Shown: one piece after another, positions 1 to 7,907 of the stretch
Position numbering within the stretch: the first letter of the stretch is position 1
Layout: each line of letters begins with the position of its first letter
NCBI GenBank assembly: GCA_902475855.1
Contig: CABSBF010000024.1
Location: forward strand, 1-27,954
From: an uncultured Eubacteriales bacterium
GTDB taxonomy: Bacteria > Bacillota > Clostridia > Oscillospirales > Oscillospiraceae
DNA length: 27,954 nt
Direction of reading: 5' to 3'
Made by a program: the position numbers and the translations under genes
Notes under the pieces: generated by a model
What the model was told of the DNA's origin: nothing
What the model saw: the letters and a program-made list of their open reading frames with translations, nothing else
Databases searched by the model: none

Positions 1-2
1 CA

Positions 3-1112
3 GCCTCCTCTGATCCATTACCGACTGCCGCCGAGGGCGTTTCTCCCATTCGTACCGGCGAAGTAAGGCAGAGCCTCTTTCCCAATCCCGGTGCTTTCGA
101 ATGCACGGATGATGGCTTTTATTCTCTAGTGGAATTTGAGGACGGTTCAACATTTTTGTTTTATTGCGACCATGATTCCGACACGCTTGTGAAACTCTGC
201 TCACGTCCCGACTGTCCGCATGATACTGCTGACTGCGACGCATACTTAAAAGGATGCAAAAATGTTTCGTATTATAACGGGCATTTATATTCCACTTTTT
301 ATACTTTTGGAGCCAGTTTTCATGTTGTTTGCCTTGATCCCGACGGACGAAACCGCAGGATCGTGCTGGACACTGCGGATTCAATTTCCGGCTATGACGG
401 CTCATACGAGGAAAGTATCGCAAACGGGGTTGTGCTTTTGGGCTTCACAAAGATGGGGGCAAGCGGCGTGGTCGGTGGAACGCAGTACTACTACAAGCTG
501 AACGGTTCGATGAAGCAGCCAGAGGAGGCGCCGCAAAGAGCATTCCGATGCAGCGAGGAGGGCAATTTATTTTTTCAGGCTTCCGATTTTGAGGGGGATC
601 CTTGGCGGCTGGTAACGTGGACACCCGGCGGGGAGGAGAAGTACCTGATTGATTTCGATATGGACTACTACCGGGCACATTACTGCGCCGACCATTGTTA
701 TAAGTTAATTGACAACAAATTTTACCGCATTGATTACGGCACGCTGAAGCAAACACTGCTCTTCGATACCGGGCTGGAGGGCGAGCACATTCTGCGCTGC
801 TTCCCGGACTGCATCGTCATCATGGAGGGAAGCTCGGTCTACGATCCGGAATCGGCGAGTCTTCCGCAGACGCTGCACTTTTATAGCTGGGAATTTGAAC
901 CCCTGGGCGAGATCACGGTGGATTATAAGAAGACCGCCGACCGGACAATGATCATCTGCGGCGAGACGGAGAACCGCATCCTGCTCTGCTCGGATATCAG
1001 TGCGCTTCCGCGGTATTACATTGACAAATCCGAATTCGGAACAGGCCATATCACCCTGCACGAATTCAAGCTGCCATCAAACCTCCCGCGCACAATCGGC
1101 CAGCCTGAATAA
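3..1112 (+). CDS. Exported propeller-like protein with CxxPxCxH motif (5' partial)
   Basis: The reading frame is open from the first bases of the window, so the start codon and any signal peptide lie upstream; the GTG at 129 is only an internal valine. About 369 residues are visible. The low-complexity Ser/Pro/Ala-rich stretch at the visible N-terminus looks like the linker that follows a lipobox in Gram-positive lipoproteins (inference). After it comes the cysteine motif LCSRPDCPHDTADC, followed by repeated short beta-strand segments rich in aromatic residues and glycine, as in beta-propeller or DUF5050-like proteins. I recognise this Cys/His motif from hypothetical lipoproteins of Clostridia but know no function for it. 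The gene is followed after 99 bases by an ABC ATPase and a permease in the same direction, so it is probably the extracytoplasmic partner of that transporter. No terminator is visible between them. Confidence 0.75.
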   Translation, partial: ASSDPLPTAAEGVSPIRTGEVRQSLFPNPGAFECTDDGFYSLVEFEDGSTFLFYCDHDSDTLVKLCSRPDCPHDTADCDAYLKGCKNVSYYNGHLYSTFYTFGASFHVVCLDPDGRNRRIVLDTADSISGYDGSYEESIANGVVLLGFTKMGASGVVGGTQYYYKLNGSMKQPEEAPQRAFRCSEEGNLFFQASDFEGDPWRLVTWTPGGEEKYLIDFDMDYYRAHYCADHCYKLIDNKFYRIDYGTLKQTLLFDTGLEGEHILRCFPDCIVIMEGSSVYDPESASLPQTLHFYSWEFEPLGEITVDYKKTADRTMIICGETENRILLCSDISALPRYYIDKSEFGTGHITLHEFKLPSNLPRTIGQPE

Positions 1113-1211
1113 CCAAGTCCGACAGCTCGGCGAAAACGCCGGAGGAACGCACAACGAGGCTGCACGGCCGGACGCCCTGACGTGGAGCGGCGGAACGGAA
1201 AGGAGCATTCC

Positions 1212-1928
1212 ATGCAACTGGCAATCAAACACCTGACCAAGCGCTATGGCAGCAAAACCGCACTGGACGATTTTTCCTATTGTTTTGACGCCGGGATTTA
1301 CGGCATCCTCGGCGCAAATGGTGCGGGCAAGACCACCCTGATGAACCTGATCACAGACAATGTCCGCCGCGATGCGGGTGAGATCCTCTTTGACGGCACG
1401 GACGTGCTAAAACTCGGCAAGCGCTTCCGCGCCGTGCTGGGCTATATGCCGCAGCAGCAGGGGATGTACCCCGATCTTTCCGCGCGTGCGTTCCTGCTGT
1501 ACATGGCGGAACTGAAGGAAATCCCGAGAAAACGGGCGCGCGAGCAGGTGGAAGCGCTTCTGGAAATGGTCAATTTGCAGGAGGTCGCCTACAAAAAGCT
1601 CGGCGGCTTTTCCGGCGGAATGCGCCAGCGCGTGCTGCTGGCGCAGGCGCTGTTGGGAAACCCCTCGGTGCTCATCCTTGATGAGCCGAGCGCCGGCCTG
1701 GATCCGCGTGAGCGTCTGCGCATCCGCCGGTACATCGCGGAGCTGGCTTCCGACCGCATCGTTTTTCTGACCACGCACATTGTCTCGGACATTGAGTCCA
1801 TTGCCAAGGATGTGCTGCTGATGAAGCAGGGCAGAATTGTCAAGCACGGCGCGCCGGAGGCGCTCATTGCGAGCGTCGGCGGCAGAAGTCTTGAGGATGT
1901 GTACCTGTCCTATCTGGGGGAGGATTGA
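1212..1928 (+). CDS. ABC transporter ATP-binding protein
   Basis: This is a cytoplasmic ATPase of 238 residues that should energise the permease encoded next. It shows Walker A GANGAGKTT (residues 34-42), a Q-loop in GYMPQQQGMYP, the ABC signature FSGGMRQRV, Walker B VLILDEPSAGLD and the switch histidine in TTHIVSDIE. The PQQQGMYPDLS stretch and SAGLDP are typical of ATPases that pair with ABC-2 type permeases for drugs, antimicrobial peptides or sodium. The ATG at 1212 is chosen because GGAAAGGAG ends six bases upstream; an in-frame start at 1182 would add ten residues without a ribosome binding site. The stop is one base from the permease start, so the two are co-translated. The exported substrate is unknown. 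Confidence 0.92.
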   Translation: MQLAIKHLTKRYGSKTALDDFSYCFDAGIYGILGANGAGKTTLMNLITDNVRRDAGEILFDGTDVLKLGKRFRAVLGYMPQQQGMYPDLSARAFLLYMAELKEIPRKRAREQVEALLEMVNLQEVAYKKLGGFSGGMRQRVLLAQALLGNPSVLILDEPSAGLDPRERLRIRRYIAELASDRIVFLTTHIVSDIESIAKDVLLMKQGRIVKHGAPEALIASVGGRSLEDVYLSYLGED

Positions 1929-1929
1929 C

Positions 1930-4065
1930 ATGGAAGTGCGTCGCGTTCTGCTGCACAAAACGTTTCTCGCGACTCTTGCACTGCTGACAGCGCTGAGCTG
2001 CTTCTTCTTCCTCTATGCGCAGAAGAAAAACGGCACGATGCGCTCCTATGCCGATACCTACGATGCGCTGGTGCGTGAAATGCAGCCACTGCCCATGGAG
2101 GAGGGCCAGCGGATCTGCCAGAGCCGGAAGAAAGAGATGCTGCAAAAAGCATCTGAAACTCGCGGCTTCCTCTGGGACCGGAAGAATTCTGAGAATTATG
2201 ACGCGGTGAGTCAGCTTCTTGCGCAGTATGACCACCTGCTGAGCTATGAGGGCTATCTGGAGGGTGTGCAGGAGAATGCCAAAATGCTGCAAAGCGTGAG
2301 CATTTTCTCCAAGCCCGGCAGTACCTCCTATAAAAATACAGTCAAAACCGCTGAGGATTTTGCACAGATGTTCGGCCACGAGGTCACACTGGGGCATGAT
2401 CTGGCCGTGACGGAGGCGTTTTCCGAACCGTTTACGGACTACAGTATTCTGCTCCTCATGGGTGTCTGCTGCGCACTGTTTCTCTCCGAACGGCGGGAGG
2501 GACTCTGGCCTATGGTACACGCCGCCCCCGCCGGGCGGCAAAAGCTGTGCCTGCGGCGCATCCTGACATTGCTGCTTGCGGCGATCATCGGCACGCTTGT
2601 GCTGCTGGGCAGTAAGATTCTGCTCTCCGTGTGGCTCTATCACGGCTTCGGCGAGGAGGGGCGGCTGCTGCAATCCATTTCTATGTTTTACAACGTGCCG
2701 ACGCCGATGACGATCGGGCAGTTCTGGGGGCTGTACCTGTGCGTGAAGATTCTGGGCGCATTTGTCCTCGGCCTGGCGATTTATGCGATTCTCTCTGGCA
2801 TTGCAAATCTTTCGCTGGCATTTTCGGCCTGCGCGCTGGCGCTCGGCGTGGAGTTCGGGTTGACAAAGGTTCCGGCGGCATCCATCTTCGCGCCGCTGCG
2901 ATACTGCAATCTGTTCAGTTACATCCGTTTCGACAATGTGTTTCGGAATTATCTGAATCTGCCGTTTTTCGGCGGAATGATCTCCGGTGCGGCACTGGTG
3001 GAGATTTTGGTCCTTCCGCTGAGCTTGATCCTCGGTGCGGTCTGCGTGACCATCGCTTGCAGGAAGAAGCCGGTCAGTGCGCCGAACCGTCTGCTTTCGC
3101 GGTTGGATCGCCTGAAGGCGCGGTTTCGCGCAAGACCGAAGACGCTCTTCGGCTGGGAGGCGTATAAGCTCCTGTGGCGGCGGTGCGGGATCCTCATTCT
3201 GCTCCTGCTTGTTATCGTTGCGTGCAAGGCTGCGCCGCCCTACCGGGAGCCGAAGCCGCTGGATATGTACACGCAATTTTACGAGCAGAAGTACGCTGCG
3301 CCGATCACGGACGACACCTTACGCGGGCTGGAAGCTGATCTGGCGCAGTCCGGGGGCGGCGACCGCTCGGCCGCAATTTCGGAGCTTATAAGCCGTGCAC
3401 AGAGTCTCCCGGCGGGGAGCTGGATCGTTCCGATGCATCCCTATGAGGCAATCTGGAGCGAGAATTTCGGCAACTATCACCGCACAACCGCGCTCAAGGC
3501 ACTGCTGTTTCTGGTGCTGCTGCTGTCGCCCATTGCGGCGCAGGAGCGGCAGGCGGGATTGCTCCCGCAGCTTCGCGCGGCACCCGCCGGACGCGGGCGG
3601 CTCTGGCGAAGAAAGCTGTACCTGTGCCTGCTGATGGCGCTTGCGGTCTGGGCTGCGATTTATGGAGCGGAGCTCTGGCACACGGTGAAGCAATATAAAG
3701 GAATATTCAGCCTCGGCGCGCCGCTTTACAGCTTTGGCTTCGGTGAGGAATCCGCCATGCCCATCTGGGCGGCGATGACGATCTACTACCTGCTCAAGCT
3801 GGCGATGCTCTGTGTGGGCGCGACGATCTGCCTTCTGTTGTCCGACCTCTGCCGCAGGACGCGCGATGCACTGCTCCTTTGCACGGGCGTTGTGCTGGTT
3901 CCGGCGGCGTTGGCCGCGATCGGATCAAAAGCTGCGGCAAAAATCAGCCTTCTGCTGCCGATCGGCGGCGTCGAAGTGCGGGAGTGCCCCTGGATATATC
4001 TTCTCTGCGCTGCGCTCGGCGTGGCAGCGGCCGGACTCTCTCTGCGCCGTACCCGGCCGATGTAG
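1930..4065 (+). CDS. ABC-2 type permease with internally duplicated halves
   Basis: This membrane protein of 711 residues is the partner of the preceding ATPase. The ATG at 1930 follows GGGGGAGG by six bases, overlapping the end of the ATPase gene. A first membrane segment lies at residues 11-30, then an outside loop to about 170, then a bundle of hydrophobic helices to about 390. A second similar unit begins with a membrane segment at about 419-434, a shorter outside loop, and more helices to the C-terminus. The cytoplasmic motif ERREGLWPMVHAAPAGR (from residue 187) is mirrored by ERQAGLLPQLRAAPAGR (from residue 539), which shows that the two halves are homologous. One chain may therefore supply both transmembrane halves of the transporter, although dimers cannot be excluded. 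The family is recognisable only broadly as ABC-2-like, and the substrate is unknown. Confidence 0.85.
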   Translation: MEVRRVLLHKTFLATLALLTALSCFFFLYAQKKNGTMRSYADTYDALVREMQPLPMEEGQRICQSRKKEMLQKASETRGFLWDRKNSENYDAVSQLLAQYDHLLSYEGYLEGVQENAKMLQSVSIFSKPGSTSYKNTVKTAEDFAQMFGHEVTLGHDLAVTEAFSEPFTDYSILLLMGVCCALFLSERREGLWPMVHAAPAGRQKLCLRRILTLLLAAIIGTLVLLGSKILLSVWLYHGFGEEGRLLQSISMFYNVPTPMTIGQFWGLYLCVKILGAFVLGLAIYAILSGIANLSLAFSACALALGVEFGLTKVPAASIFAPLRYCNLFSYIRFDNVFRNYLNLPFFGGMISGAALVEILVLPLSLILGAVCVTIACRKKPVSAPNRLLSRLDRLKARFRARPKTLFGWEAYKLLWRRCGILILLLLVIVACKAAPPYREPKPLDMYTQFYEQKYAAPITDDTLRGLEADLAQSGGGDRSAAISELISRAQSLPAGSWIVPMHPYEAIWSENFGNYHRTTALKALLFLVLLLSPIAAQERQAGLLPQLRAAPAGRGRLWRRKLYLCLLMALAVWAAIYGAELWHTVKQYKGIFSLGAPLYSFGFGEESAMPIWAAMTIYYLLKLAMLCVGATICLLLSDLCRRTRDALLLCTGVVLVPAALAAIGSKAAAKISLLLPIGGVEVRECPWIYLLCAALGVAAAGLSLRRTRPM

Positions 4066-4228
4066 ATCGCATTCTTTTCCGGGCATGGTTTGCCGGTTTC
4101 CTTCGGAATGAATTTCATTCTGCCGGAACCGTGCAGGCCATGCTTTTTTTGCGCCTTTTTTCGCACAGAAGCGGAGCCCTGTTCTTTTTTTCGGCTGAAA
4201 GGGAGAAAAAAACAACCCCCCCGGGGGC

Positions 4229-4256
4229 TTGCAGGCCTCAGTGCAGCGTGTATAAT
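4229..4256 (+). promoter_or_regulatory. Putative promoter of the methyltransferase/ABC importer operon
   Basis: A perfect -10 box TATAAT lies at 4251-4256. The best -35 is TTGCAG at 4229-4234 with a spacer of 16; it matches only the TTG of the consensus, so the promoter may need an activator or be tightly controlled. Transcription would begin near 4263 and give a leader of about 100 bases containing the hairpin at 4299-4335. Confidence 0.45.
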
Positions 4257-4263
4257 AAATACA
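4249..4263 (+). promoter_or_regulatory. Inverted repeat TGTAT-N5-ATACA over the -10 box
   Basis: Perfect five-base arms with a five-base centre overlap the -10 box of the importer operon. A near-identical repeat, TGTAT-N5-ATACG, lies in the leader of the GntR-family regulator gene at 10518-10532. This makes it a candidate GntR operator. Part of the match comes from the AT-rich -10 box itself, so chance resemblance remains possible. Confidence 0.35.
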
Positions 4264-4298
4264 GATTTACAGATGTTTCCCAAAAAAGTTTTGTGGAG

Positions 4299-4342
4299 CA
4301 GGGCTTTTTACCTGAAACAGGTAAAGGTTGCCCTGTTTTTTT
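4299..4342 (+). terminator. Leader hairpin with T-run (possible attenuator)
   Basis: The outer stem CAGGGC (4299-4304) pairs with GCCCTG (4330-4335). The inner palindrome TTTACCTG-AAA-CAGGTAAA (4307-4325) extends it. Seven T residues follow directly at 4336-4342. This is a good intrinsic terminator, but it lies downstream of the -10 box at 4251 and only 20 bases upstream of the methyltransferase start. It could end read-through from the upstream operon, attenuate the importer operon, or do both. The inner palindrome could also be a DNA operator. Confidence 0.65.
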
Positions 4343-4362
4343 GCTGAAAAGGAAGGAAAGCG

Positions 4363-5202
4363 ATGAAGAATTTTAATCTGGAAGAGATAAAGAAAGTATG
4401 GGTTCCCGCCGTCGGCGACAAAACCGTAGAGCGCGACGTATGGGACCGCAACTCCGTGACCTATCGCGACCGGCCCATGCCGACGCCGGAAAACGATATG
4501 AGCATGAAGTGCCTTGCGGATTATCAAATGCTGACAAAGGACTCGCTTGTTCTGGACGTCGGCTGCGGCGGCGGCTTATACTCGGTGCCGATTGCCCGGC
4601 AGTGCAAGTATCTGATCGGAACCGATGTTTCTCCGGAGATGCTGAAGACCGCGGCCTACAACACGGAGCGCTACGGCGTGAAAAATGCAGAGTTCCACCT
4701 GATCGACTGGCATTCCTTCACGCTGCCGGAGGAGTGGAACCAAAAATTCGACCTCGTTTTTGCCAATCTGACGCCCGCGGTTCAGTCCTATCACACACTG
4801 GAGCTGATGAATCAAGCCTCCAAAAAGTGGTGCTTCCTCAGCAAACCCGTGGAATGGAAGAATTCTCTGGTGTATGAGGTCGTCGAAAAGCTGGGACTTA
4901 CCCGGAAGTACCGGACCTTTGACGAGGATATGCTGTTTGCCTTCAATGTGCTCAGGCTGGAGGGCTATACGCCGTATACCTGCTATAAACGAATGACCTG
5001 GCACACTCTGGGCTCTCTGGAGAAGGCCATCCTGGAAACGACCGGCAGAATTGAGATGAAGATTTGCCTGGAGGAGGAACAGAAACGGCGCATTCCTGAG
5101 ATTATTGCGGAATATGCGAAGCAGGATGTTGTAGAAACGACGACTGACGTCGTGTACGCCGGATATTGCTGGAGAGTTGACGATGAGCGCTTTGCGGAAT
5201 AA
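4363..5202 (+). CDS. Class I SAM-dependent methyltransferase
   Basis: This is a soluble protein of 279 residues. Motif I VLDVGCGGG is at residues 63-71 and the acidic ribose-binding loop TDVS at 87-90, the standard S-adenosylmethionine site of class I enzymes. The rest shows no metal-binding or nucleic-acid domain, so a small-molecule acceptor is likely. The N-terminal 60 residues and the Trp/Tyr-rich C-terminal part probably form the acceptor pocket (inference). The ribosome binding site AAGGAAGGAAAG ends a few bases before the ATG. The gene opens an operon with a complete nickel/peptide-type importer, and its end overlaps the first permease gene by 20 bases. Its product could modify the imported compound, or make or process a metal-binding ligand. 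The acceptor is unknown. Confidence 0.85.
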   Translation: MKNFNLEEIKKVWVPAVGDKTVERDVWDRNSVTYRDRPMPTPENDMSMKCLADYQMLTKDSLVLDVGCGGGLYSVPIARQCKYLIGTDVSPEMLKTAAYNTERYGVKNAEFHLIDWHSFTLPEEWNQKFDLVFANLTPAVQSYHTLELMNQASKKWCFLSKPVEWKNSLVYEVVEKLGLTRKYRTFDEDMLFAFNVLRLEGYTPYTCYKRMTWHTLGSLEKAILETTGRIEMKICLEEEQKRRIPEIIAEYAKQDVVETTTDVVYAGYCWRVDDERFAE

Positions 5203-6136
5203 CCTCCGACGCCTGGTGCGGTTTCTGGTCGTTATTCTGGGGGCCTCCATTCTGATTTTTCTGCTCACGGGCAATATTACCGGAAATGCCGCAGCCGAGG
5301 CCGTCAGCAGCACGGGCGCGGAGATCACCAAAGAGAATATTGCCGCGATGGAAAGCAAACTCGGCCTGGATCAGCCTCTGTATCTGCGGTATTTTCGCTG
5401 GATGCGCGACGTCGTGTTCCGCGCGGATTTCGGCACCTCCTATATCACGGGGGAATCCGTAGTGAAGGAGCTTGCATGCAGAGTGCCTGCAACGGTGGAG
5501 CTTACCGCCTATGCGTTTCTTCTTACCCTTGCAGTTTCTATCCCCGCAGGGATTCTGATGGCGGTTCGCGACCGGAAGCTGGATGAACGTCTGGCACAGG
5601 CGGTGTCCTTCTCCTTTATGGGCATTCCCACCTTTGTGCTGGGACTTTTGCTGGCCTATGTGATATCCGTCAAGCTGAAATGGGTCAAGATGATCGGTTT
5701 TGATTCCCCTGAGCTGAAAATCCTGCCGACCGTCACGCTGGCAGTTCCCATGATCTGCAAATACAGCAGGATGATCAAGGCCAATGTTCTGTCCTCGCTG
5801 GGCGAGGAGTATGTCTACCTGCTGCGCACCAAAGGAATCCGGAAAAACATCATCTTATTCCGCAATGTGCTGAAAAACGCCTTCTTGCCGATGATCAGTA
5901 TTCTGGGGCTCGGAATCGGCCATATGCTCGGCGGCGCCGTCGTTGTCGAGAATATTTTTTCCATTCCGGGACTCGGCAGTTTCCTTTCCCTTTCCATCAA
6001 CAGGAGAGATTATCCGGTCATTCAGGCGTACATCCTGCTGATGACCGTGGTGTTTCTGCTGATCAATTTCATTGTGGACACGGTCACGGTGCTGCTTGAC
6101 CCAAGAATTCGTCTGAATGGAGCAATCAAAAGATGA
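5183..6136 (+). CDS. Nickel/dipeptide-type ABC importer permease (NikB/DppB family)
   Basis: This inner-membrane permease of 317 residues has an N-terminal membrane segment at about residues 10-28, an outside loop with the family feature LGLDQPLYLRYFRW, and five further hydrophobic segments. The cytoplasmic EAA-type loop, which docks to the ATPase, is in the stretch EEYVYLLRTKGIRK followed by RNVLKNAFLP. The ATG at 5183 is preferred over the TTG at 5177 because GGAGAG lies seven bases before it. The gene overlaps the methyltransferase by 20 bases and the next permease by four (ATGA), so translation is coupled. Family membership is clear, but nickel, peptide and other substrates cannot be told apart from the permease alone. 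Confidence 0.9.
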   Translation: MSALRNNLRRLVRFLVVILGASILIFLLTGNITGNAAAEAVSSTGAEITKENIAAMESKLGLDQPLYLRYFRWMRDVVFRADFGTSYITGESVVKELACRVPATVELTAYAFLLTLAVSIPAGILMAVRDRKLDERLAQAVSFSFMGIPTFVLGLLLAYVISVKLKWVKMIGFDSPELKILPTVTLAVPMICKYSRMIKANVLSSLGEEYVYLLRTKGIRKNIILFRNVLKNAFLPMISILGLGIGHMLGGAVVVENIFSIPGLGSFLSLSINRRDYPVIQAYILLMTVVFLLINFIVDTVTVLLDPRIRLNGAIKR

Positions 6137-6951
6137 AACGGAACAGACGTATGACGACGGGACTGGTAATGATCGCACTGCTTGTGATTCTTGCGGTGCT
6201 TGCGCCTGCCATTTCGCCCTATGACCCGGCAAAGAACGATCTGCTCCACCGCCTGATGCCGCCGGATGCGCAGCACATTCTGGGCACCGACAATCTCGGG
6301 CGGGATCAGTTCGCGAGAATCCTCTACGGAACGAGGCTGTCCATCTCAATCTCCTTCCTGATTCTGACCGTCTCCATGGTGATCGGAACGACGGTGGGCG
6401 TGATTTGCGGATATTTTGGCGGATGGATCAGCGATGCGCTGATGTCCGTCGTCGATATTCTGCTGGCCTTTCCCAGCATGATCCTGGCGCTTGCCATTGC
6501 CGGCCTGATGGGGATCGGGCAGAGAAATACGGTTATCACGCTGTGCGCAGTGTCATGGATCGGCTATGCCCGCATGGTCAGGAACCTGGTGCTCTCATTG
6601 AGAGAACAGGATTATATCAAGGCTTCTCTGATCGGCGGCACGCCCCATCTGAAAATCATCGTGATCCATATTCTTCCGAGCATTATGTCGCCGGTGCTGA
6701 CGTATGCGGGCACGCACGTCGGTTCCATTGTGATGCAGATTGCGGCGCTTTCCTTCCTCGGCCTGGGTGTGCAGCCGCCGGCTGCGGAATGGGGCTCCAT
6801 GCTCAATGAGGCCAAGGGCTTCATTACGGCCGCGCCGTGGCTCACCATTGCGCCCTCGGTCATGCTGATTTATACGGTGACGGCATTCAATCTGTTTGGA
6901 GACGGACTCGCCGGCGCCATGCAGAAGGCAGACGGCGGAGGAAGACCATGA
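6133..6951 (+). CDS. Nickel/dipeptide-type ABC importer permease (NikC/DppC family)
   Basis: This second permease of 272 residues forms a heterodimer with the preceding one. It has an N-terminal membrane segment followed by the family motif HILGTDNLGRDQFARILYG, which marks the DppC/NikC subfamily, and then about five membrane segments. The EAA loop contains EQDYIKASLIGG and further on the HILPSIMSP segment. It begins at the ATG within the ATGA shared with the previous stop, and its own stop shares ATGA with the next gene at 6948-6951. Confidence 0.9.
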   Translation: MKRNRRMTTGLVMIALLVILAVLAPAISPYDPAKNDLLHRLMPPDAQHILGTDNLGRDQFARILYGTRLSISISFLILTVSMVIGTTVGVICGYFGGWISDALMSVVDILLAFPSMILALAIAGLMGIGQRNTVITLCAVSWIGYARMVRNLVLSLREQDYIKASLIGGTPHLKIIVIHILPSIMSPVLTYAGTHVGSIVMQIAALSFLGLGVQPPAAEWGSMLNEAKGFITAAPWLTIAPSVMLIYTVTAFNLFGDGLAGAMQKADGGGRP

Positions 6952-7907
6952 AGATAGAAAATAACGAAAAAGAAACGGTGCTGCAAATTCGGGACTTGAC
7001 CGCCTCTTATCGTGGGGAAACGGACGCTGCCATTTCGGGGATCCGGCTTTCACTGGCGAGAGGCGAGGTGGTTGGGATCGTCGGAGAAAGCGGCAGCGGG
7101 AAAACCACGCTGCTCAAAAGCATCATCAGCCCCAATCTCCACAAGCTGGAGATTCATTCCGGGGAAGTCCTCTTCGGGGATGTGGATCTGCTGGGCTGCG
7201 GCGAAAAAAAGAGAAAAGAAATCCTGGGCAATGATATCGGCGTTATTGTGCAGAATTCAATCTCTTCTCTCAATCCAATCCGGACGATACGCAGGCAGGT
7301 TCGCGAGCTGCTGAAAGAGAAAAAGGACCTCGGAGGCCGCGAGGCAGACCTCCTCGCCAGCCGCTATCTGGAGGCAATGAACTGCCCAAAGGATATTCTG
7401 CGCAGGTATCCCTTTCAGCTTTCCGGCGGGCAGCGGCAGAGAACGCTGACTGCCATGACCATGATGCTCCACCCGTCGGTATTGCTTGCCGATGAGCCGA
7501 CTACTGCGCTGGATGTCTCCGTTCAGGCAAAGCTGCTGGGCGAAATCAGGCACCTTGCGGTGGAGCACGGCGCAGGTATTCTGTTGATCACCCATAATAT
7601 GGGCGTTGTTGCGGGGATCGCCGACCGGATTATGGTGATGTACGGCGGCAGCATTGTAGAGTCCGGCGAGACGTCGTCGATTCTGAGCGCGCCGCACCAC
7701 CCCTACACCAGAGCCCTGCTGAACTGCATTCCGGATCTCCATTGCCCAAAGGACAGGCCGCTCTATCGGATTCCCGACGAAAAGCAGGAACCATCGACAA
7801 GGGGCTGCGCCTTTGCCGGACGCTGCCCGGAATGTCAGGCACGCTGCCTGCAAGAAACGCCGGAGCCCGTCCCGGTGGAGGGAGGTTGGTACGCTTGCTT
7901 CCGATAA
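6948..7907 (+). CDS. Importer ATPase 1 (NikD/DppD/OppD family)
   Basis: This ATPase of 319 residues carries Walker A GESGSGKTT (46-54), signature LSGGQRQRT (about 158-166), and Walker B LLADEPTTALD with Asp182 and Glu183. The C-terminus has the oligopeptide/nickel transporter extension, with HHPYTRALL and the cysteine cluster GCAFAGRCPECQARC. In OppD/DppD-type ATPases this cluster is known to bind an iron-sulfur centre. The ATG at 6948 overlaps the previous stop and is preceded by GGCGGAGGAAG. The gene overlaps the second ATPase gene by 13 bases. The two ATPases should form a heterodimer. Confidence 0.92.
   Translation: MKIENNEKETVLQIRDLTASYRGETDAAISGIRLSLARGEVVGIVGESGSGKTTLLKSIISPNLHKLEIHSGEVLFGDVDLLGCGEKKRKEILGNDIGVIVQNSISSLNPIRTIRRQVRELLKEKKDLGGREADLLASRYLEAMNCPKDILRRYPFQLSGGQRQRTLTAMTMMLHPSVLLADEPTTALDVSVQAKLLGEIRHLAVEHGAGILLITHNMGVVAGIADRIMVMYGGSIVESGETSSILSAPHHPYTRALLNCIPDLHCPKDRPLYRIPDEKQEPSTRGCAFAGRCPECQARCLQETPEPVPVEGGWYACFR

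Larger units (their letters stand above)
4066..4362. other. Intergenic leader region before the methyltransferase operon
   Basis: This gap of 297 bases holds no convincing gene. Its first part has T-rich stretches (4144-4150, 4187-4193) and a short GC palindrome of C and G runs near 4216-4227. Its second part holds a -10 box, an inverted repeat, a hairpin with a T-run and the ribosome binding site of the methyltransferase, each listed separately. No clear terminator for the upstream permease gene was found close to its stop codon. Confidence 0.6.

Noticed and set aside
1864..3276. Minus-strand frame of 470 codons opposite the permease
   Set aside because: Gln/Arg-rich translation without domains. 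The plus-strand permease has coupled start signals and membrane helices.
4066..4298. Possible riboswitch upstream of the methyltransferase
   Set aside because: No conserved core of SAM, cobalamin, NiCo, T-box or thiamine riboswitches was recognised, and the part between the predicted start and the terminator is only about 35 bases.
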